Notes: generated by a model from the sequence alone, not told the origin. Shown: positions 1 through 10,015, counted from the stretch's first letter. The stretch is DNA of 64,000 nt from an uncultured bacterium (GCA_902779075.1 CACZAK010000002.1:1-64000), one strand, 5' to 3'. Program-made: numbers and translations.

Positions 1-871
1 TTCGACCTCTTTGGTGTCACGGCTCGAACTGCCGGTATTGCCGTTAAGCCCCAATGTTTTCCCAAGCATCCCGTCGAGATTCTTCCCACCTTTGCTTGCA
101 TATTCCCATTCGGCGTCTGTTGGCAGCCGGAACACCTTCCCGCCTAACTGCGCCTTGAACTTCGCGGTAAGCTTCTCGCAAAATGCTTCCATTTCCGAAA
201 CCGTTATATTACCGACAGGCGTATCTTCCAATTCCTTTGGCGCTTCCTTCCCATTTTCCATTATCGCGTACCACTGGGAATACGTGACTGGGAATTTTCC
301 GAGCATGAAGTCTTTCGTCAGCTTCACTCGGTGCAGCTTGCGTTGTTCTCTGTTGGACGCAGATCCCCATGTTTTCCAGCTTTCATATCCCATCATAAAC
401 TCACCGGCAGGGCATTTGATCATCTCAAGATCGATTCCCTGGGCGAGAGGAAACTTTTCCGTTTGAATGCCGGACGCCCCAACCTCCGCCTTGTATTCGT
501 CTATGAGCTTGTGAAACAGTTCGCCATCCTCATTCTTGGCGGCTCCGCGAAGCGCAGTCTCGATCATGTTTGTGACGATTTGCGGCGGGATGTCGGGGAT
601 TGCCGCCTTAAGGCTATGGAGCGTTTCGATTGCCTTGTCGAACGCGCCCGCTCGAACGTAGAGATTGAGCGCCCCTTTCATCAGAAGCAGCTTTACCGCC
701 TCCGACCACCTCCGCGCGCGTCTTTTTGCCGCTCTTGAGGGCGTTCTGGTCTTCGCGCATGAGGCCCATGACCAATGGCTCGACCTTTTTTGTCTGTTCA
801 AGGGTCGGCATGGCGTTCACCATCGCGACGCCAGCAATCAACCCGCCTAATATGACTTTTGTACATTTCAT
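1..871 (-). CDS. Secreted formylglycine-generating-enzyme (SUMF1/FGE)-like protein, partial, apparent frameshift
   Basis: The start ATG at 871 follows a GGAG-type ribosome site and opens a Sec-type signal peptide (MKCTKVILGGLIAGVAM). The first frame runs to about position 703. The protein clearly continues in the next frame, through a helical segment and then an FGE-sulfatase-like domain (CPAGEFMMGYE, HRVKLTKDFMLGKFPVTYSQW, FRLPTDAEWEYASKGG), open to the left edge. Dropping one base of the CC at 702-703 restores a smooth reading (AEVV-EAVKLLLMKG). The FGE fold is used in sulfatase maturation, but many secreted PVC copies are non-catalytic binding or modifying modules. The catalytic cysteines lie beyond the edge, so activity cannot be judged. 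It follows the sigma factor by 92 bp in the same direction. The frameshift could be a real lesion or a sequence error. Confidence 0.7.
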
Positions 872-963
872 TTTCTTTTCTCCTGTTTCTTTATCCCGGC
901 AGAACTCCCGCCGACACATGAAGAATCGCATCGGCGGCGGAAGTTTGACACTAAAAAGCAAAA

Positions 964-1563
964 TTATTTCTCATCGGAGAATTCCTCTTCGATGATTGCG
1001 GCCATCTGCTCTACGCGGGACTTGATTTTATAGACTGTCGCCTTGGTAACGCCAAACTTTGCAATGACATCGTCCAACGGCATCTCGTCTTCGACGTATG
1101 CACGGTAAACTGCGCGAGACTGCGCGGACATCGCCGTCTTCGTGAGCACATGTTCGATGGCGCTCTGATGACGTGCCAGCCGCCACTTCATGTCTATCTG
1201 TTCGGCCACGTCCGCCGGAACGGCGGGCTCAACGTCGTCGATGTTGACAAGCGCCCCCGCCCCCCGCGCCTGGTCTTTCCGGTAGAGCGATACGAGATGC
1301 CGACGGATCATCGTCGCCAGGAACGCGCGGAAACTTCCCATGGAAGGATCATATCCGCCTGTCTGCACCACATTGACCAGTTTCAGGAATATGTCCTGTG
1401 CCACGTCGTCGGGATCATGTGAGCTGTCATGATATGCGGCAAAACGCTTGATCGCCGGCTCGTACAGCCCGAAGAACCTTACCCACGCCGTCTCTCGCTC
1501 GCCCGTCACCTGCACGGCGATTTTCCTCAGGAGCGTCGCCGATGTTTCTGGAAACGCGCTCAC
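964..1563 (-). CDS. ECF-like RNA polymerase sigma factor
   Basis: A 199-residue sigma-70-family protein. Region 2 covers roughly residues 25-95 (DPDDVAQDIFLKLVN, followed by a helix with FRAFLATMIRRHLVSLYRK). Region 4 is near the C-terminus (VYRAYVEDEMPLDDVIAKFGVTKATVYKIKSRVEQM) and forms a helix-turn-helix for -35 recognition. No region 1.1 or region 3 is visible, as in ECF factors. The start is a GTG whose GTGA overlaps the stop of the kinase gene; a strong GGAGGAGG site lies just upstream inside the kinase, so translation is probably coupled. Sigma-kinase pairing is common in planctomycete-type ECF groups, where the kinase is thought to control the sigma factor. Here that is inferred from neighbourhood only. 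Confidence 0.85.
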   Translation of the reverse strand: MSAFPETSATLLRKIAVQVTGERETAWVRFFGLYEPAIKRFAAYHDSSHDPDDVAQDIFLKLVNVVQTGGYDPSMGSFRAFLATMIRRHLVSLYRKDQARGAGALVNIDDVEPAVPADVAEQIDMKWRLARHQSAIEHVLTKTAMSAQSRAVYRAYVEDEMPLDDVIAKFGVTKATVYKIKSRVEQMAAIIEEEFSDEK

Positions 1564-2627
1564 TTGCCAACCTCCTCCGAAGGGAACAAGCCTGACGCTG
1601 AAAAGAGTTCGCTGAAGTTGTCGTCCGCAGGCGGTGGTGGTTGCTTTGTATCGGAACGGAACGCGACAACGACCGCTACGGCGACAGCGGCAGCCGCAGC
1701 CCCCGCAAGCGCCAGCGCAACACGGCGTTTCCGGTGGGGCGGTGCTTCCGACGTCTCAGACTTCTCCTGATCGGCGGCTGGGGTGCGCTGTAGTGTTTCG
1801 ACGAGTTCCGAGAGGTTCGTCGGACGCTCCGCCGGATTCACTGACAGGAGGCGCGGCAGCACGTCGATCCAGCGATATTCAAACGTCTCCAGCAGCTTGA
1901 ACACCTTGGAGTTGGGCTCATACCAGATTCCCGTCAGCAGATAGACGAACATGACGCCCAGCGAGTACGAATCCGACGCAGGCGTCGCCTCTCCGCCCCA
2001 GGCGACTTCGGGCGCCATATAGCCCCGCGTCCCCATCACGAGGTGATCGGCCGTCGTGGCGTCCGACGCAATCGTGTTGACGGCCTTGACGTCAGAGCGC
2101 AGACGTTCCGAGAAAATGCGTGAAATGCCGAAATCGGAAAGAACGACGTGCCCGTCCGAAGAAAGGAGGACGTTGCCCAGCTTGATGTCGCGGTGGACGA
2201 TGCCCTGTTCGTGGATGTAGTCGATGGCGGAGGCAAGCTCCGCAAACCACCCAAGGATGCAATCCTCGTCGAGTTCCTCCGTTTTGACGTCCAAGAGCGT
2301 ATGCGGGCTGCCGTCCTCTGACAATACAAGGTCCATCACGAAATACGGCGTGCCGGTCGTTTCGTCGAAGCTCAGATCGAAGACCCGCACCAGATGCGGG
2401 TCATGAAGGCGCGCAAGTATCTTCCCTTCGGCCAGAAACTTGTTTTTCAGCACATCGACGTGCCCGTTCTCGAGCGTAAAGGACTTCAACGCATAGCGTA
2501 CGCCAAGCTGTTCGTGCTCGACCTCGTACACAGCCCCCATGCCGCCCTCACCAAGAAGGCGGATTATACGGTAAGCACCGATTTTATGTCCGGGGGCAAA
2601 GGTCATTCTTCCAATCCGTTCTGCCAC
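1560..2627 (-). CDS. Membrane-anchored PASTA-less serine/threonine protein kinase (Hanks type)
   Basis: A complete Hanks-type kinase domain fills about residues 15-275: glycine loop GEGGMGAVYE, catalytic lysine K48 in YALKSF, HRDIKLGN with D147, DFG at 165-167, and the activation-segment motif GYMAPE. A lysine/arginine-rich stretch precedes one Ala/Val-rich transmembrane helix (about 300-320). A short proline-containing tail then faces the other side of the membrane. No PASTA or other sensor domain is visible. The longest frame starts at a GTG without a good ribosome site; the ATG at 2606 (MTFAPGHK) is an alternative start seven residues in. It lies 25 bp after the GH127 gene and overlaps the sigma factor, so it most likely phosphorylates or gates that sigma factor (inference). 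Confidence 0.88.
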   Translation of the reverse strand: MAERIGRMTFAPGHKIGAYRIIRLLGEGGMGAVYEVEHEQLGVRYALKSFTLENGHVDVLKNKFLAEGKILARLHDPHLVRVFDLSFDETTGTPYFVMDLVLSEDGSPHTLLDVKTEELDEDCILGWFAELASAIDYIHEQGIVHRDIKLGNVLLSSDGHVVLSDFGISRIFSERLRSDVKAVNTIASDATTADHLVMGTRGYMAPEVAWGGEATPASDSYSLGVMFVYLLTGIWYEPNSKVFKLLETFEYRWIDVLPRLLSVNPAERPTNLSELVETLQRTPAADQEKSETSEAPPHRKRRVALALAGAAAAAVAVAVVVAFRSDTKQPPPPADDNFSELFSASGLFPSEEVGK

Positions 2628-2652
2628 TTGCAGCCGAACCGAATACCAGCGT

Positions 2653-5103
2653 TTAGCGGAAGCGCCATTCGAGGATGCCGCCGGACCAGCCTTGCTGGAG
2701 CTTGATGTTCAGGCGGACGGCCTGCGCCTTCACAGGCGCAGGGAAGTCGACTGTGCAGAACTTGTCCTTGGCGATTGGGCCTTCGGCTGCAATATCCTGC
2801 CACGGCGCGTTCTTCGCAGGACGCCACTGCACCTTCCAGGACGCGGGGAGGCGGCAACGCCCCTTGGCGCCGTCGTCGAACCAGTAGACGTCCACGCCCT
2901 TGACTTCCTCCGGCGAGGAGAACTCGCACGCGACCCATTCGTCCGTGCCGCAGTGGTCCCAGAACGTGAAGCGCGGGATGGACTCGTCGTTGGATGCCTT
3001 GGGCAGAACGCCGTCGCACATCGCACCGACGCTGTCCTTCGGGAAGCAATGCGACGCCGACATCTTGAAGTCGGACGCGGCGTTCTCGTCCTTCGCCTCC
3101 GTCGGGAAGAACACCTGCATCTCGCCCGCGCCGCGGTGACACCAGGCGAAGTACGGGACGAGCGTGAGCGTCGTCGCCTCCTTGCGGACGCCGGACTTGA
3201 GCCCGCGGCGGAGCGAAACCGCCGGCGCCGTGAGCGCGGGATAGACGTTGCCGAGGATGTTGCACGTCGTGGGCGTGAACGCCGCGTCGGCAGCGAGGAC
3301 CTTGTCGAGCACATGCCCGCCGTTGTCCACTCCCTCGGCGCAGTAGAGGATCGGGCCGACCTCCACGGCAAGGCGGCCGCGGTCGTTCACCACCGCGTCG
3401 TGCGCCTTGATGCGCCGCACGGGCATGTTCATGCACACTTCGACGACGTCGCCCTTCTTCCATGTGCGCGTGATGGGGCAGTAGCCCTTCTGGGGCGTGA
3501 ACGCGAACGGCTGGCCGTTCACCTTCACCGTGAAGTCCTGAAGCGAGCCGGGCACGGTCTGCACATAGAGGTCGCTCGGCACGGGGCGTCCCACGCACCA
3601 TCCCGGCACGCGGACGTTGAGCGTGAAGTCCTTGGCTCCCGCTTCCGTGATCTCGATGCGCGAAAGCCCCTTCCACGGATACTCCGTCTCCTGCCTGAGC
3701 GCCACGCGGCCGCCCTTGAGGTCGAGCTTTGCGTCGCTCGCGACGAACAGGTTCACGTAGGCCGCGTCGCCGCGCGTCGCGTACGCGAACTGCGCGATCT
3801 GCGGGATGAAGCGCACGATGTTCACGGGGCAGCAGCTGCACCCGAACCACTTGGAGCGCCTGTAGCCGCCGCGCGACGCCTGCGGGTTCGGATAGAAGAA
3901 CTCGTCGCCGCCGAGCGAGATGCCGCTCAGGAAGCCGTTGTAGATCACGCGCTCAAGGACGTCGACGTACTTCGCGTCGCCGTACATGAGGAACATCCTC
4001 TGGTTCCAGAGGGCGTTGCCGATGCCGGCGCACGTCTCGAGGTACGCACGCTCGTTGGGCAGTTCGTAGTTCGCGCCGAACGCCTCGCCGCGGTGGCGGG
4101 CGCCGACGGAGCCGTTGAGGTGGAGCTTCTTCGAGACGACGTTCTCCCAGATCGCGTCGATGGCCTTCACGTATTCGGCGTTGCCCGCGAGCGCGGCGAC
4201 GTCCGCCATGCCGCAGTAGAGGTAGGTGGCGCGCACGGCGTGCCCCACGGCCTCGCGCTGCTGCGTGACGGGGATGTGGTTCTGGTTGTACGAGCCCTTC
4301 GCGCCGAGCTCACCGCCCTTCACGAGGGCGCCGCTCTGCGCGAACACCTTGCTCTCGCCGAGTACGCCCTGCCCGCGCCTGTCGAGCAGAAACTTGGCGA
4401 GCCGGAGGTAGCGCTCCTCGCCCGTGACGCGGTAGAGCTTGCAGAGGGCCAGCTCGATCTCCTCGTGTCCGGAGGTCTCCTTGAGCTGCGTCGGGGCGGG
4501 GCCGAAGACGCGGTCCACCATGTCCGCGCTGCGGATGGCGACGTCGAGGAGCGTGCGCTTGCCGGTGACCTGGTAGTAGGCCACGGCGGCCTCGTACATG
4601 TGGCCGATGTTGTAGAGCTCGTGGCTGTGGGCGAGGTAGCTCCAGCGGGTGGGGCCCATCATGCGGCCGTGCCGCGCGCGGCCGTCCTTGGTGAAGTTGT
4701 AGCCGAGGGTGCGGGCGGTGTAGAGGTAACCGTCCGGTTCCTGGGCCTTGGCGATGTGTCCGATGAGGTCGTCGAGGTACTTCTCGAGCTTGGGGTCGGG
4801 ATGCGTGGAGAGCGTGTAGGCCGCGCCCTCGATGATCTTGTACACGTCCGAGTCGTCGAACGGGATGCCGCAGAACCCGGTCGCGGCGCGGCGGCCCGCC
4901 GCGCGGAAGTTCTCGAGGCGGCCGGTCTCCTCGCTCTTCTGGAAGTCCGTGCGCACCGTCACCAAGCGGTTCGTCTCGAAGCGCGGATACCAAAACCCGG
5001 CGCGAATCGCGACGTTCGTCATCTCAGCGGGCTGGAACGGATAGTCGGCCGCCAAACACAGGCCAGTCGCCACTGCGGCTAAGCCCAAAACAAGTTTCTT
5101 CAT
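2653..5103 (-). CDS. Secreted GH127 beta-L-arabinofuranosidase-like enzyme
   Basis: An 816-residue protein with an N-terminal signal peptide (MKKLVLGLAAVATGLCLAA) and a GH127 (DUF1680) (alpha/alpha)6-barrel. The family's metal/catalytic cysteine cluster is visible: ERAYLETCAG near residue 355 and GCSCCPVN near 424, equivalent to the Glu/Cys and Cys-Cys residues of bifidobacterial HypBA1. Family members release beta-L-arabinofuranose from plant glycoproteins or related glycans. The last 140 residues form a beta-sandwich resembling F5/8-type-C domains (CDGVLPKASNDES ... GGILEWRFR), probably for carbohydrate contact. The start has a clear GAAGGAG site, and an extended -10 (TGGTACAAT at 5147-5139) lies upstream. 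It heads the kinase/sigma gene group. Periplasmic or outer-surface glycan degradation is inferred. Confidence 0.88.
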   Translation of the reverse strand: MKKLVLGLAAVATGLCLAADYPFQPAEMTNVAIRAGFWYPRFETNRLVTVRTDFQKSEETGRLENFRAAGRRAATGFCGIPFDDSDVYKIIEGAAYTLSTHPDPKLEKYLDDLIGHIAKAQEPDGYLYTARTLGYNFTKDGRARHGRMMGPTRWSYLAHSHELYNIGHMYEAAVAYYQVTGKRTLLDVAIRSADMVDRVFGPAPTQLKETSGHEEIELALCKLYRVTGEERYLRLAKFLLDRRGQGVLGESKVFAQSGALVKGGELGAKGSYNQNHIPVTQQREAVGHAVRATYLYCGMADVAALAGNAEYVKAIDAIWENVVSKKLHLNGSVGARHRGEAFGANYELPNERAYLETCAGIGNALWNQRMFLMYGDAKYVDVLERVIYNGFLSGISLGGDEFFYPNPQASRGGYRRSKWFGCSCCPVNIVRFIPQIAQFAYATRGDAAYVNLFVASDAKLDLKGGRVALRQETEYPWKGLSRIEITEAGAKDFTLNVRVPGWCVGRPVPSDLYVQTVPGSLQDFTVKVNGQPFAFTPQKGYCPITRTWKKGDVVEVCMNMPVRRIKAHDAVVNDRGRLAVEVGPILYCAEGVDNGGHVLDKVLAADAAFTPTTCNILGNVYPALTAPAVSLRRGLKSGVRKEATTLTLVPYFAWCHRGAGEMQVFFPTEAKDENAASDFKMSASHCFPKDSVGAMCDGVLPKASNDESIPRFTFWDHCGTDEWVACEFSSPEEVKGVDVYWFDDGAKGRCRLPASWKVQWRPAKNAPWQDIAAEGPIAKDKFCTVDFPAPVKAQAVRLNIKLQQGWSGGILEWRFR

Positions 5104-5138
5104 CAGTTCGTCTCCTTCTTTATCTGTGAACGGCTATT

Positions 5139-5147
5139 ATTGTACCA
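5139..5147 (-). promoter_or_regulatory. Extended -10 promoter element before the GH127 gene
   Basis: On the minus strand the sequence TGGTACAAT gives a TG-n-TACAAT extended -10 box, about 36 bp before the ATG. The -35 region is weak. The same TGGTA(C/T)A(A/C)T form recurs before several other genes in this window. Confidence 0.5.
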
Positions 5148-5220
5148 TATTTTCGCCGACCAGTTCGCACGTGCACATCTTTGGGCCGCGAGGTAACCGG
5201 TCCGCCTCGGTCTTGCGCGG

Positions 5221-8200
5221 CTACTTGACGATCATCATGAAGCCGGACGGGATGAAGCGAAGGCCGTCGGTGCCCTCGCCATCTTCATCCACCGCAACCC
5301 TGAAGCTGCGGCCGCCGGTACACTTGAACTTCACCGTGTTCAAGTTCGCCGGCTTCGACGCGGCAGTCCAGGTCACGAGGTAATCGCCTTTGTGGAGCGG
5401 ACGATTGCCAACATTGACGCGAATCGTCGCATTGTCGGCGAACTTGAGCAACGAGTGGCCGTGCGCCGCAGTTCCGCCCGTGGAGCACGTCGCGAGCGCC
5501 GCGTCGAGATTCGAAAGGTCGAGCGTCGAGCCGTCCATCATCGTGATCCCGTGATACTTGGGCGAATACGGCACGAACGAACCCCAGATGTGCAGGACGT
5601 CGGCTGACGAAGAGGCGATGCCCACATTGTCCTCCTTGGCAACGTAGTTGGCAAGTTCGGTGTACTTGTCCAGATCGCCGTAGAAGTTGACGTTGTTGTG
5701 GATGATGAACGTGACGTTGTTCGTGGCGACCACCGTGTGGCGGGGAAGCAACATCGAGTTACCGCCCGAACCGAACGTCTCGATCGTGCCGTTCTCGATC
5801 GTCGTGTTGATGAGGTCGAAGAACGTGCTGGAAGTGATCGTGAGTTTGTATCCACCGAGGTCAAGGTGCGTGCGTTCGCCCGCCGCGTACATTCCGTAGC
5901 GGTTGTTACCAAGCACGGTAAAGGAAGAATCCTTTGTGAGGCGGAGATCCGTTATCGACGTCTCCGTATCGAAAGCGGTCGAGTAGCTCTGGCTTTGCGA
6001 CAACAGCGTTCCCCCGTCGAGAACGAACTTGAATCCGCCAAAACGGTATCTTCCGCAGAAGTCGAGCGTCGCGCCCTCTTCAACCGTCACGGTACAGGGC
6101 GCGCCCAGCACGCCGTCTCTTCCATGCCCGACGGTACGCAGCCAGCCGCCCTTGACCGTCACGTCGCCCGTGTAGGTATGCCCGTTCTTGCGCTCCGTGA
6201 ACGTTCCCGCGCCGTCCTTGACGAACGACAGGCTACCTGTGAACGAAATGTTGTAGTTGTCGAAGATCGTCCCGGCGTCCGACACGACGACCGTCAGCGT
6301 GCCACCCTCGCCGACGGGCGAGGAGTCCGTCACGGTGAACTTCGCATCCGCCGTCAGCGCCGACTCCGGCAGCGTGAAGTCGTGGCCTTTTAGGTCGATG
6401 GTCGCATTCTCGGAAATGACGAGGTTCACGATGGCGGACGAAACCCCGCATCCGTCCGAAGGAACGTCGAATCCCGTTGTGTGGTAGCCCTTCGCCGTCC
6501 AGCCGTTCGCGGCGCGGTCGGCGTCGATGGCGACGAGTTCCGCGCCGCTTCCGAACCAGACGGCAATGCCATCGTTCGGCACGGCGACGCCCGCCGTCGC
6601 GGTGATGTCGTTCCAAAGCGTGTTGTAGAAATGCCAGGAGTATTCGTCTCCCTCGCCCTTCACCATCTTCGCGTAAAATGGCGTCGCCTGAGCGGCGGCG
6701 TCCGCCAGCACGATGCCGTACTCGTCCTGCGCGATTGCGTACCCCGCCGCCGCAGTCGTCGCGTCGAGCTGGAACGTGACGTTTGCCGGCGCAAGGTTCG
6801 TCGAAGGCCACGTCACGATGTATGGCGCGTTGCTTGCGGCGATCGCCGCGAGATCGGCGCGGTTCGTCAGCACAACCGTAATGGTCGCGCCCTCCGCGAA
6901 GCGGAGATTCGTCGCGTTCTGGAGTTTCGTCACGACGGAGAACACCCCTTCCGTTTCCGAAAGGTCAAGCGTCGCGCCGTCCACCATCGTGAGACCATGC
7001 CAATAGGGCGTAATGGGCTTGAACGCGCCATAGACAGTCAGGGCGTCGTTGTCCCTGTACTCATAGCTGGCCGCCGGCACGCGGTTTACGAAGTTCAGCA
7101 GTTTCACCGAAGTGTCAGCAGCAGCGCCAATGAGAGGGAATTTTGAACCCACGTCGAACGTGACGTTGTTCGTGGCGATGCAATCGCCGCGCAGGGAGAA
7201 TTCGGATGTTGAGATGCTCGTCGTGATCGTCCCGTTCTCGATCGTCACGTCCTTGAGGTCGAAGAATTCGAGGTGGTCGCAGACGAAATGGAATACGTTT
7301 CCGCCAAGATCGAGCCGCACCCTGCCGTCTCCCTGTTGGCTCGAGAAACCATAGCGCGTGTTGATGAGGATCGTAGATGTCGCGGTGAGGCAGATGTTGG
7401 AGAACGTGGAATCTGTGGTGGGCACGACGTATGGTGTCGCGGCGCTGTTCGCGAGCGTACCGCCTGCGAGTACAAGGTCGAAGTTGAGGAAGTTGAACTT
7501 GCTGTTCATCTCCAACGTCGCGCCCGCGCCCACCGTCAGCACGCCACCCGCGCCGAGCACGCCCGTGTCGCCGTTCCCGCCGACCGTGAACACGCCGTTG
7601 GAAATCGCCGTGCCGCCGGTGTACGTCTGGCCCGTCTTCGCGGCGAAGAACTCGCCCGCGCCCGCCTTGACGATTTCGAGATTCCCGGAAAGCGTGATGA
7701 AGTCGTTTGTGACGGCCGCATCGGCGGGAACGTCAACCTTCAACGTTCCGTCCGTTCCTGCCGTGGAGTTCGTCACGGTGAACGCAACGCCGGAATCGCG
7801 CATCGAGGCGGGGAGCGTGAAGTCGTGTCCGGCAAGGTCGAGCGTCAAGCCGCCAAGTGGTGCGAAGTCGAATCCGGCAGGGAACGTGTAGCCGTCCGAA
7901 GCCACGGTGAAATCGGTCATCTTGTAGCCGCCCGCCGTCCAGCCGTTCGCCGTGCGGTCCGCGAGAAGCGCCGCGATTTCGTCGGAATTGCCGAAGATGA
8001 CGGTCGTCGTCGTGTCGGGCAGCGAGATGGACGGATTCGCGATCTCCTCCATCTCAAGGTTGTAGAAGTGCCACGAGTAGGCGTTGCCATCCGAAATCAT
8101 CCGCGCAAACGCGGGTGACTCGGCGGTGCGCGTGTCGATGCAGAGGTCAGACGTCATGATCACGTCCATGCCAAAGCGCTGCGCCGTCCGCGCGCCGGCG

Positions 8201-9993
8201 GTGAAACTCCCGGTCTGCGTCATGATGGCGTCCGTCACCTTGTCGTAGAGACACGCCGCGCCGTCCTTGACGACGGGTATCAGGTCGCGCCGCAGCGAGC
8301 CGTCCCACAACTGCAGCATGAACCAGTACAGGTAAAGGTTGGAATCGGCGCTCATAGAGCCACTGGTGTTCACGGCGAAGAGGTAGAGGCTGCTGCCGGG
8401 CGTGAAGTCACCTGGATTGCCCATCAGGCCTGTCTTGCTCCCGGAGATTTCCCCAGTGACGTTGTAGATGCGGGTCTTGTAGTCCGCTTCGAGGATGTAG
8501 TCCTTGTTTAGCGAAAAGGTACCGGATTGCGTGGCGTATGAGTTGTAGCGGTCGAACCGGAAGAACTTGCTGTTGTGCGCGAAGCAGGTGAACGTCCTGT
8601 TGTTTGATCCCTGTCGTGCCGACCAGACCGGCCAGTTGCCGTACGCCCTTACATTCACCTTCGCTGCCGCCGTATCGGTACTGTAGGGGACAATGCCGGT
8701 ATCGACGTAATTCCCCGAAGTCGCGTAGATGTACTCAATCTGGTAGTCGTACGGCGTCGTCATGCCGGAATCCCACGCCATCACGAATCGGAGCGCCTTG
8801 TACGGGTACGTGTCGCTCACGCCGGCGAGATCCTGCAAGGTGAACGTCGCGTTCGTCGCGCCAGCCGCCACGTCGGCGGCCTTCACGTAATGGTCCCAGC
8901 CGTTTGGACTGTACGCGCCTGCATCCGCAGTCGTGCCATAGACGGCCCAGATTGTCGCGTTAGTCGGAAGCGACGGGAACGAAAGAGTAATCTCACTCGT
9001 AGAAAAGTTCACGGAATCCACAGCGAGCGTTCCGAAAAGGCACGTCTGCGAAGATGCAACAGTCACGGATAGTTCGCGACCTGCGGTGAAACCGCCGCCC
9101 GCCGCGCCACAACGAGGAAGCATCATGTTCCGCTGGCGGTCGTACAGACAGGCAACGTTGTTCGATACCACGGGCACGAGGTCAAGCACGAGGTTGTCGC
9201 TCTGGTCAAGCAGTTTGAAACTGTAGAGACGGTATCTGCCCGGATGGCTGATTTGCATCGACGACGTGACGTTGTTGCCCATAGAATGGTCGGTGAAGAG
9301 CGCCAACTTGCCGCCTGCGGTATATGCCGTGCCTGAGACGCCAGTCGTCGCGGAGACAAGATTCGTCTCAACCGCACCGCCGGTGTAGTCAACCTTGAAC
9401 AGGTATTTCGTCCATGTCGCAGGGGCTTTAATTGTCTTGATGCCGGCCGAATTCAATCTGTCGATGCGGATGTTGCCATCAATGTGGATGGCCATGAACG
9501 TGCTCTTGCTGCTCGTGTTGCGCGCACAGAAGAACGCTTCATATCCGGAAGTGCCGCCGCTTAAAAACGCCTCGAACAACATCTGCATCTCCACCTTGTT
9601 GGCGGAGGACGGCACGTAGTCGGTGTTGATCCAGGAAGTGCCGTCGCCCTTGATGTACTCCACTTCGGCGTCGTAGGGGCAGTCGCCCACGAAGAAGCGG
9701 TAGTACGTACCGGCGGTAATCGCGGCTGGGAGCGTATAGGTCATCGTCGTCGCGTCCGTCGCGATCGTGCCGATGTTCACGCTGTTCGGCCACTTGTGGA
9801 AGTGTCCGCCGCAGTCGGCAGGGCCGTACGCGATATAGACGTTCTCCGCCGCGCTCGACGACCCGCCGAACGCGAGCGAGACCTCTCGCGTCGCCTCGTC
9901 GTACGCGGAGATTTCGACCGTGCGCGCCGCATACGACGGCAGCATCGCGCTTGCCGCAACCGCCACGGCTACTATCAGTTTCCTCATTGTCAT
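5221..9993 (-). CDS. Giant secreted protein with ConA-like lectin and autotransporter-associated beta-strand repeats
   Basis: About 1590 residues. The chosen start (MTMRKLIVAVAVAASAM) follows an AGGAAA site and begins a signal peptide ending near PSYAA. Two N-terminal units each pair a small beta-sandwich with a ConA/LamG-like module (VEYIKGDGTSWINTDYVP ... CLYDRQRN, and IEYIYATSGNYVDTGIVP ... ACLYDKVTD). Two long beta-helical regions follow, built of autotransporter-associated strand repeats (LEIVKAGAGEFFAAKTGQTY, YTGGTAISNGVFTVGG, LSFVKDGAGTF). There is no autotransporter barrel, PEP-CTERM tag or LPXTG; the protein ends in GFMMIVK. A paralog fragment downstream ends in VVIVK, which hints at a shared C-terminal signal. 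The likely role is surface adhesion or glycan binding. A consensus promoter lies at 10038-10067. Confidence 0.8.
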   Translation of the reverse strand: MTMRKLIVAVAVAASAMLPSYAARTVEISAYDEATREVSLAFGGSSSAAENVYIAYGPADCGGHFHKWPNSVNIGTIATDATTMTYTLPAAITAGTYYRFFVGDCPYDAEVEYIKGDGTSWINTDYVPSSANKVEMQMLFEAFLSGGTSGYEAFFCARNTSSKSTFMAIHIDGNIRIDRLNSAGIKTIKAPATWTKYLFKVDYTGGAVETNLVSATTGVSGTAYTAGGKLALFTDHSMGNNVTSSMQISHPGRYRLYSFKLLDQSDNLVLDLVPVVSNNVACLYDRQRNMMLPRCGAAGGGFTAGRELSVTVASSQTCLFGTLAVDSVNFSTSEITLSFPSLPTNATIWAVYGTTADAGAYSPNGWDHYVKAADVAAGATNATFTLQDLAGVSDTYPYKALRFVMAWDSGMTTPYDYQIEYIYATSGNYVDTGIVPYSTDTAAAKVNVRAYGNWPVWSARQGSNNRTFTCFAHNSKFFRFDRYNSYATQSGTFSLNKDYILEADYKTRIYNVTGEISGSKTGLMGNPGDFTPGSSLYLFAVNTSGSMSADSNLYLYWFMLQLWDGSLRRDLIPVVKDGAACLYDKVTDAIMTQTGSFTAGARTAQRFGMDVIMTSDLCIDTRTAESPAFARMISDGNAYSWHFYNLEMEEIANPSISLPDTTTTVIFGNSDEIAALLADRTANGWTAGGYKMTDFTVASDGYTFPAGFDFAPLGGLTLDLAGHDFTLPASMRDSGVAFTVTNSTAGTDGTLKVDVPADAAVTNDFITLSGNLEIVKAGAGEFFAAKTGQTYTGGTAISNGVFTVGGNGDTGVLGAGGVLTVGAGATLEMNSKFNFLNFDLVLAGGTLANSAATPYVVPTTDSTFSNICLTATSTILINTRYGFSSQQGDGRVRLDLGGNVFHFVCDHLEFFDLKDVTIENGTITTSISTSEFSLRGDCIATNNVTFDVGSKFPLIGAAADTSVKLLNFVNRVPAASYEYRDNDALTVYGAFKPITPYWHGLTMVDGATLDLSETEGVFSVVTKLQNATNLRFAEGATITVVLTNRADLAAIAASNAPYIVTWPSTNLAPANVTFQLDATTAAAGYAIAQDEYGIVLADAAAQATPFYAKMVKGEGDEYSWHFYNTLWNDITATAGVAVPNDGIAVWFGSGAELVAIDADRAANGWTAKGYHTTGFDVPSDGCGVSSAIVNLVISENATIDLKGHDFTLPESALTADAKFTVTDSSPVGEGGTLTVVVSDAGTIFDNYNISFTGSLSFVKDGAGTFTERKNGHTYTGDVTVKGGWLRTVGHGRDGVLGAPCTVTVEEGATLDFCGRYRFGGFKFVLDGGTLLSQSQSYSTAFDTETSITDLRLTKDSSFTVLGNNRYGMYAAGERTHLDLGGYKLTITSSTFFDLINTTIENGTIETFGSGGNSMLLPRHTVVATNNVTFIIHNNVNFYGDLDKYTELANYVAKEDNVGIASSSADVLHIWGSFVPYSPKYHGITMMDGSTLDLSNLDAALATCSTGGTAAHGHSLLKFADNATIRVNVGNRPLHKGDYLVTWTAASKPANLNTVKFKCTGGRSFRVAVDEDGEGTDGLRFIPSGFMMIVK

Positions 9994-10015
9994 TTTCCTT
10001 TCCCTCACCCAAGGG

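Noticed and set aside
2692..5082. 796-codon plus-strand open frame
   Set aside because: It is a GC-rich shadow of the GH127 gene, with Arg/Val/Ala-dominated sequence and no domain.
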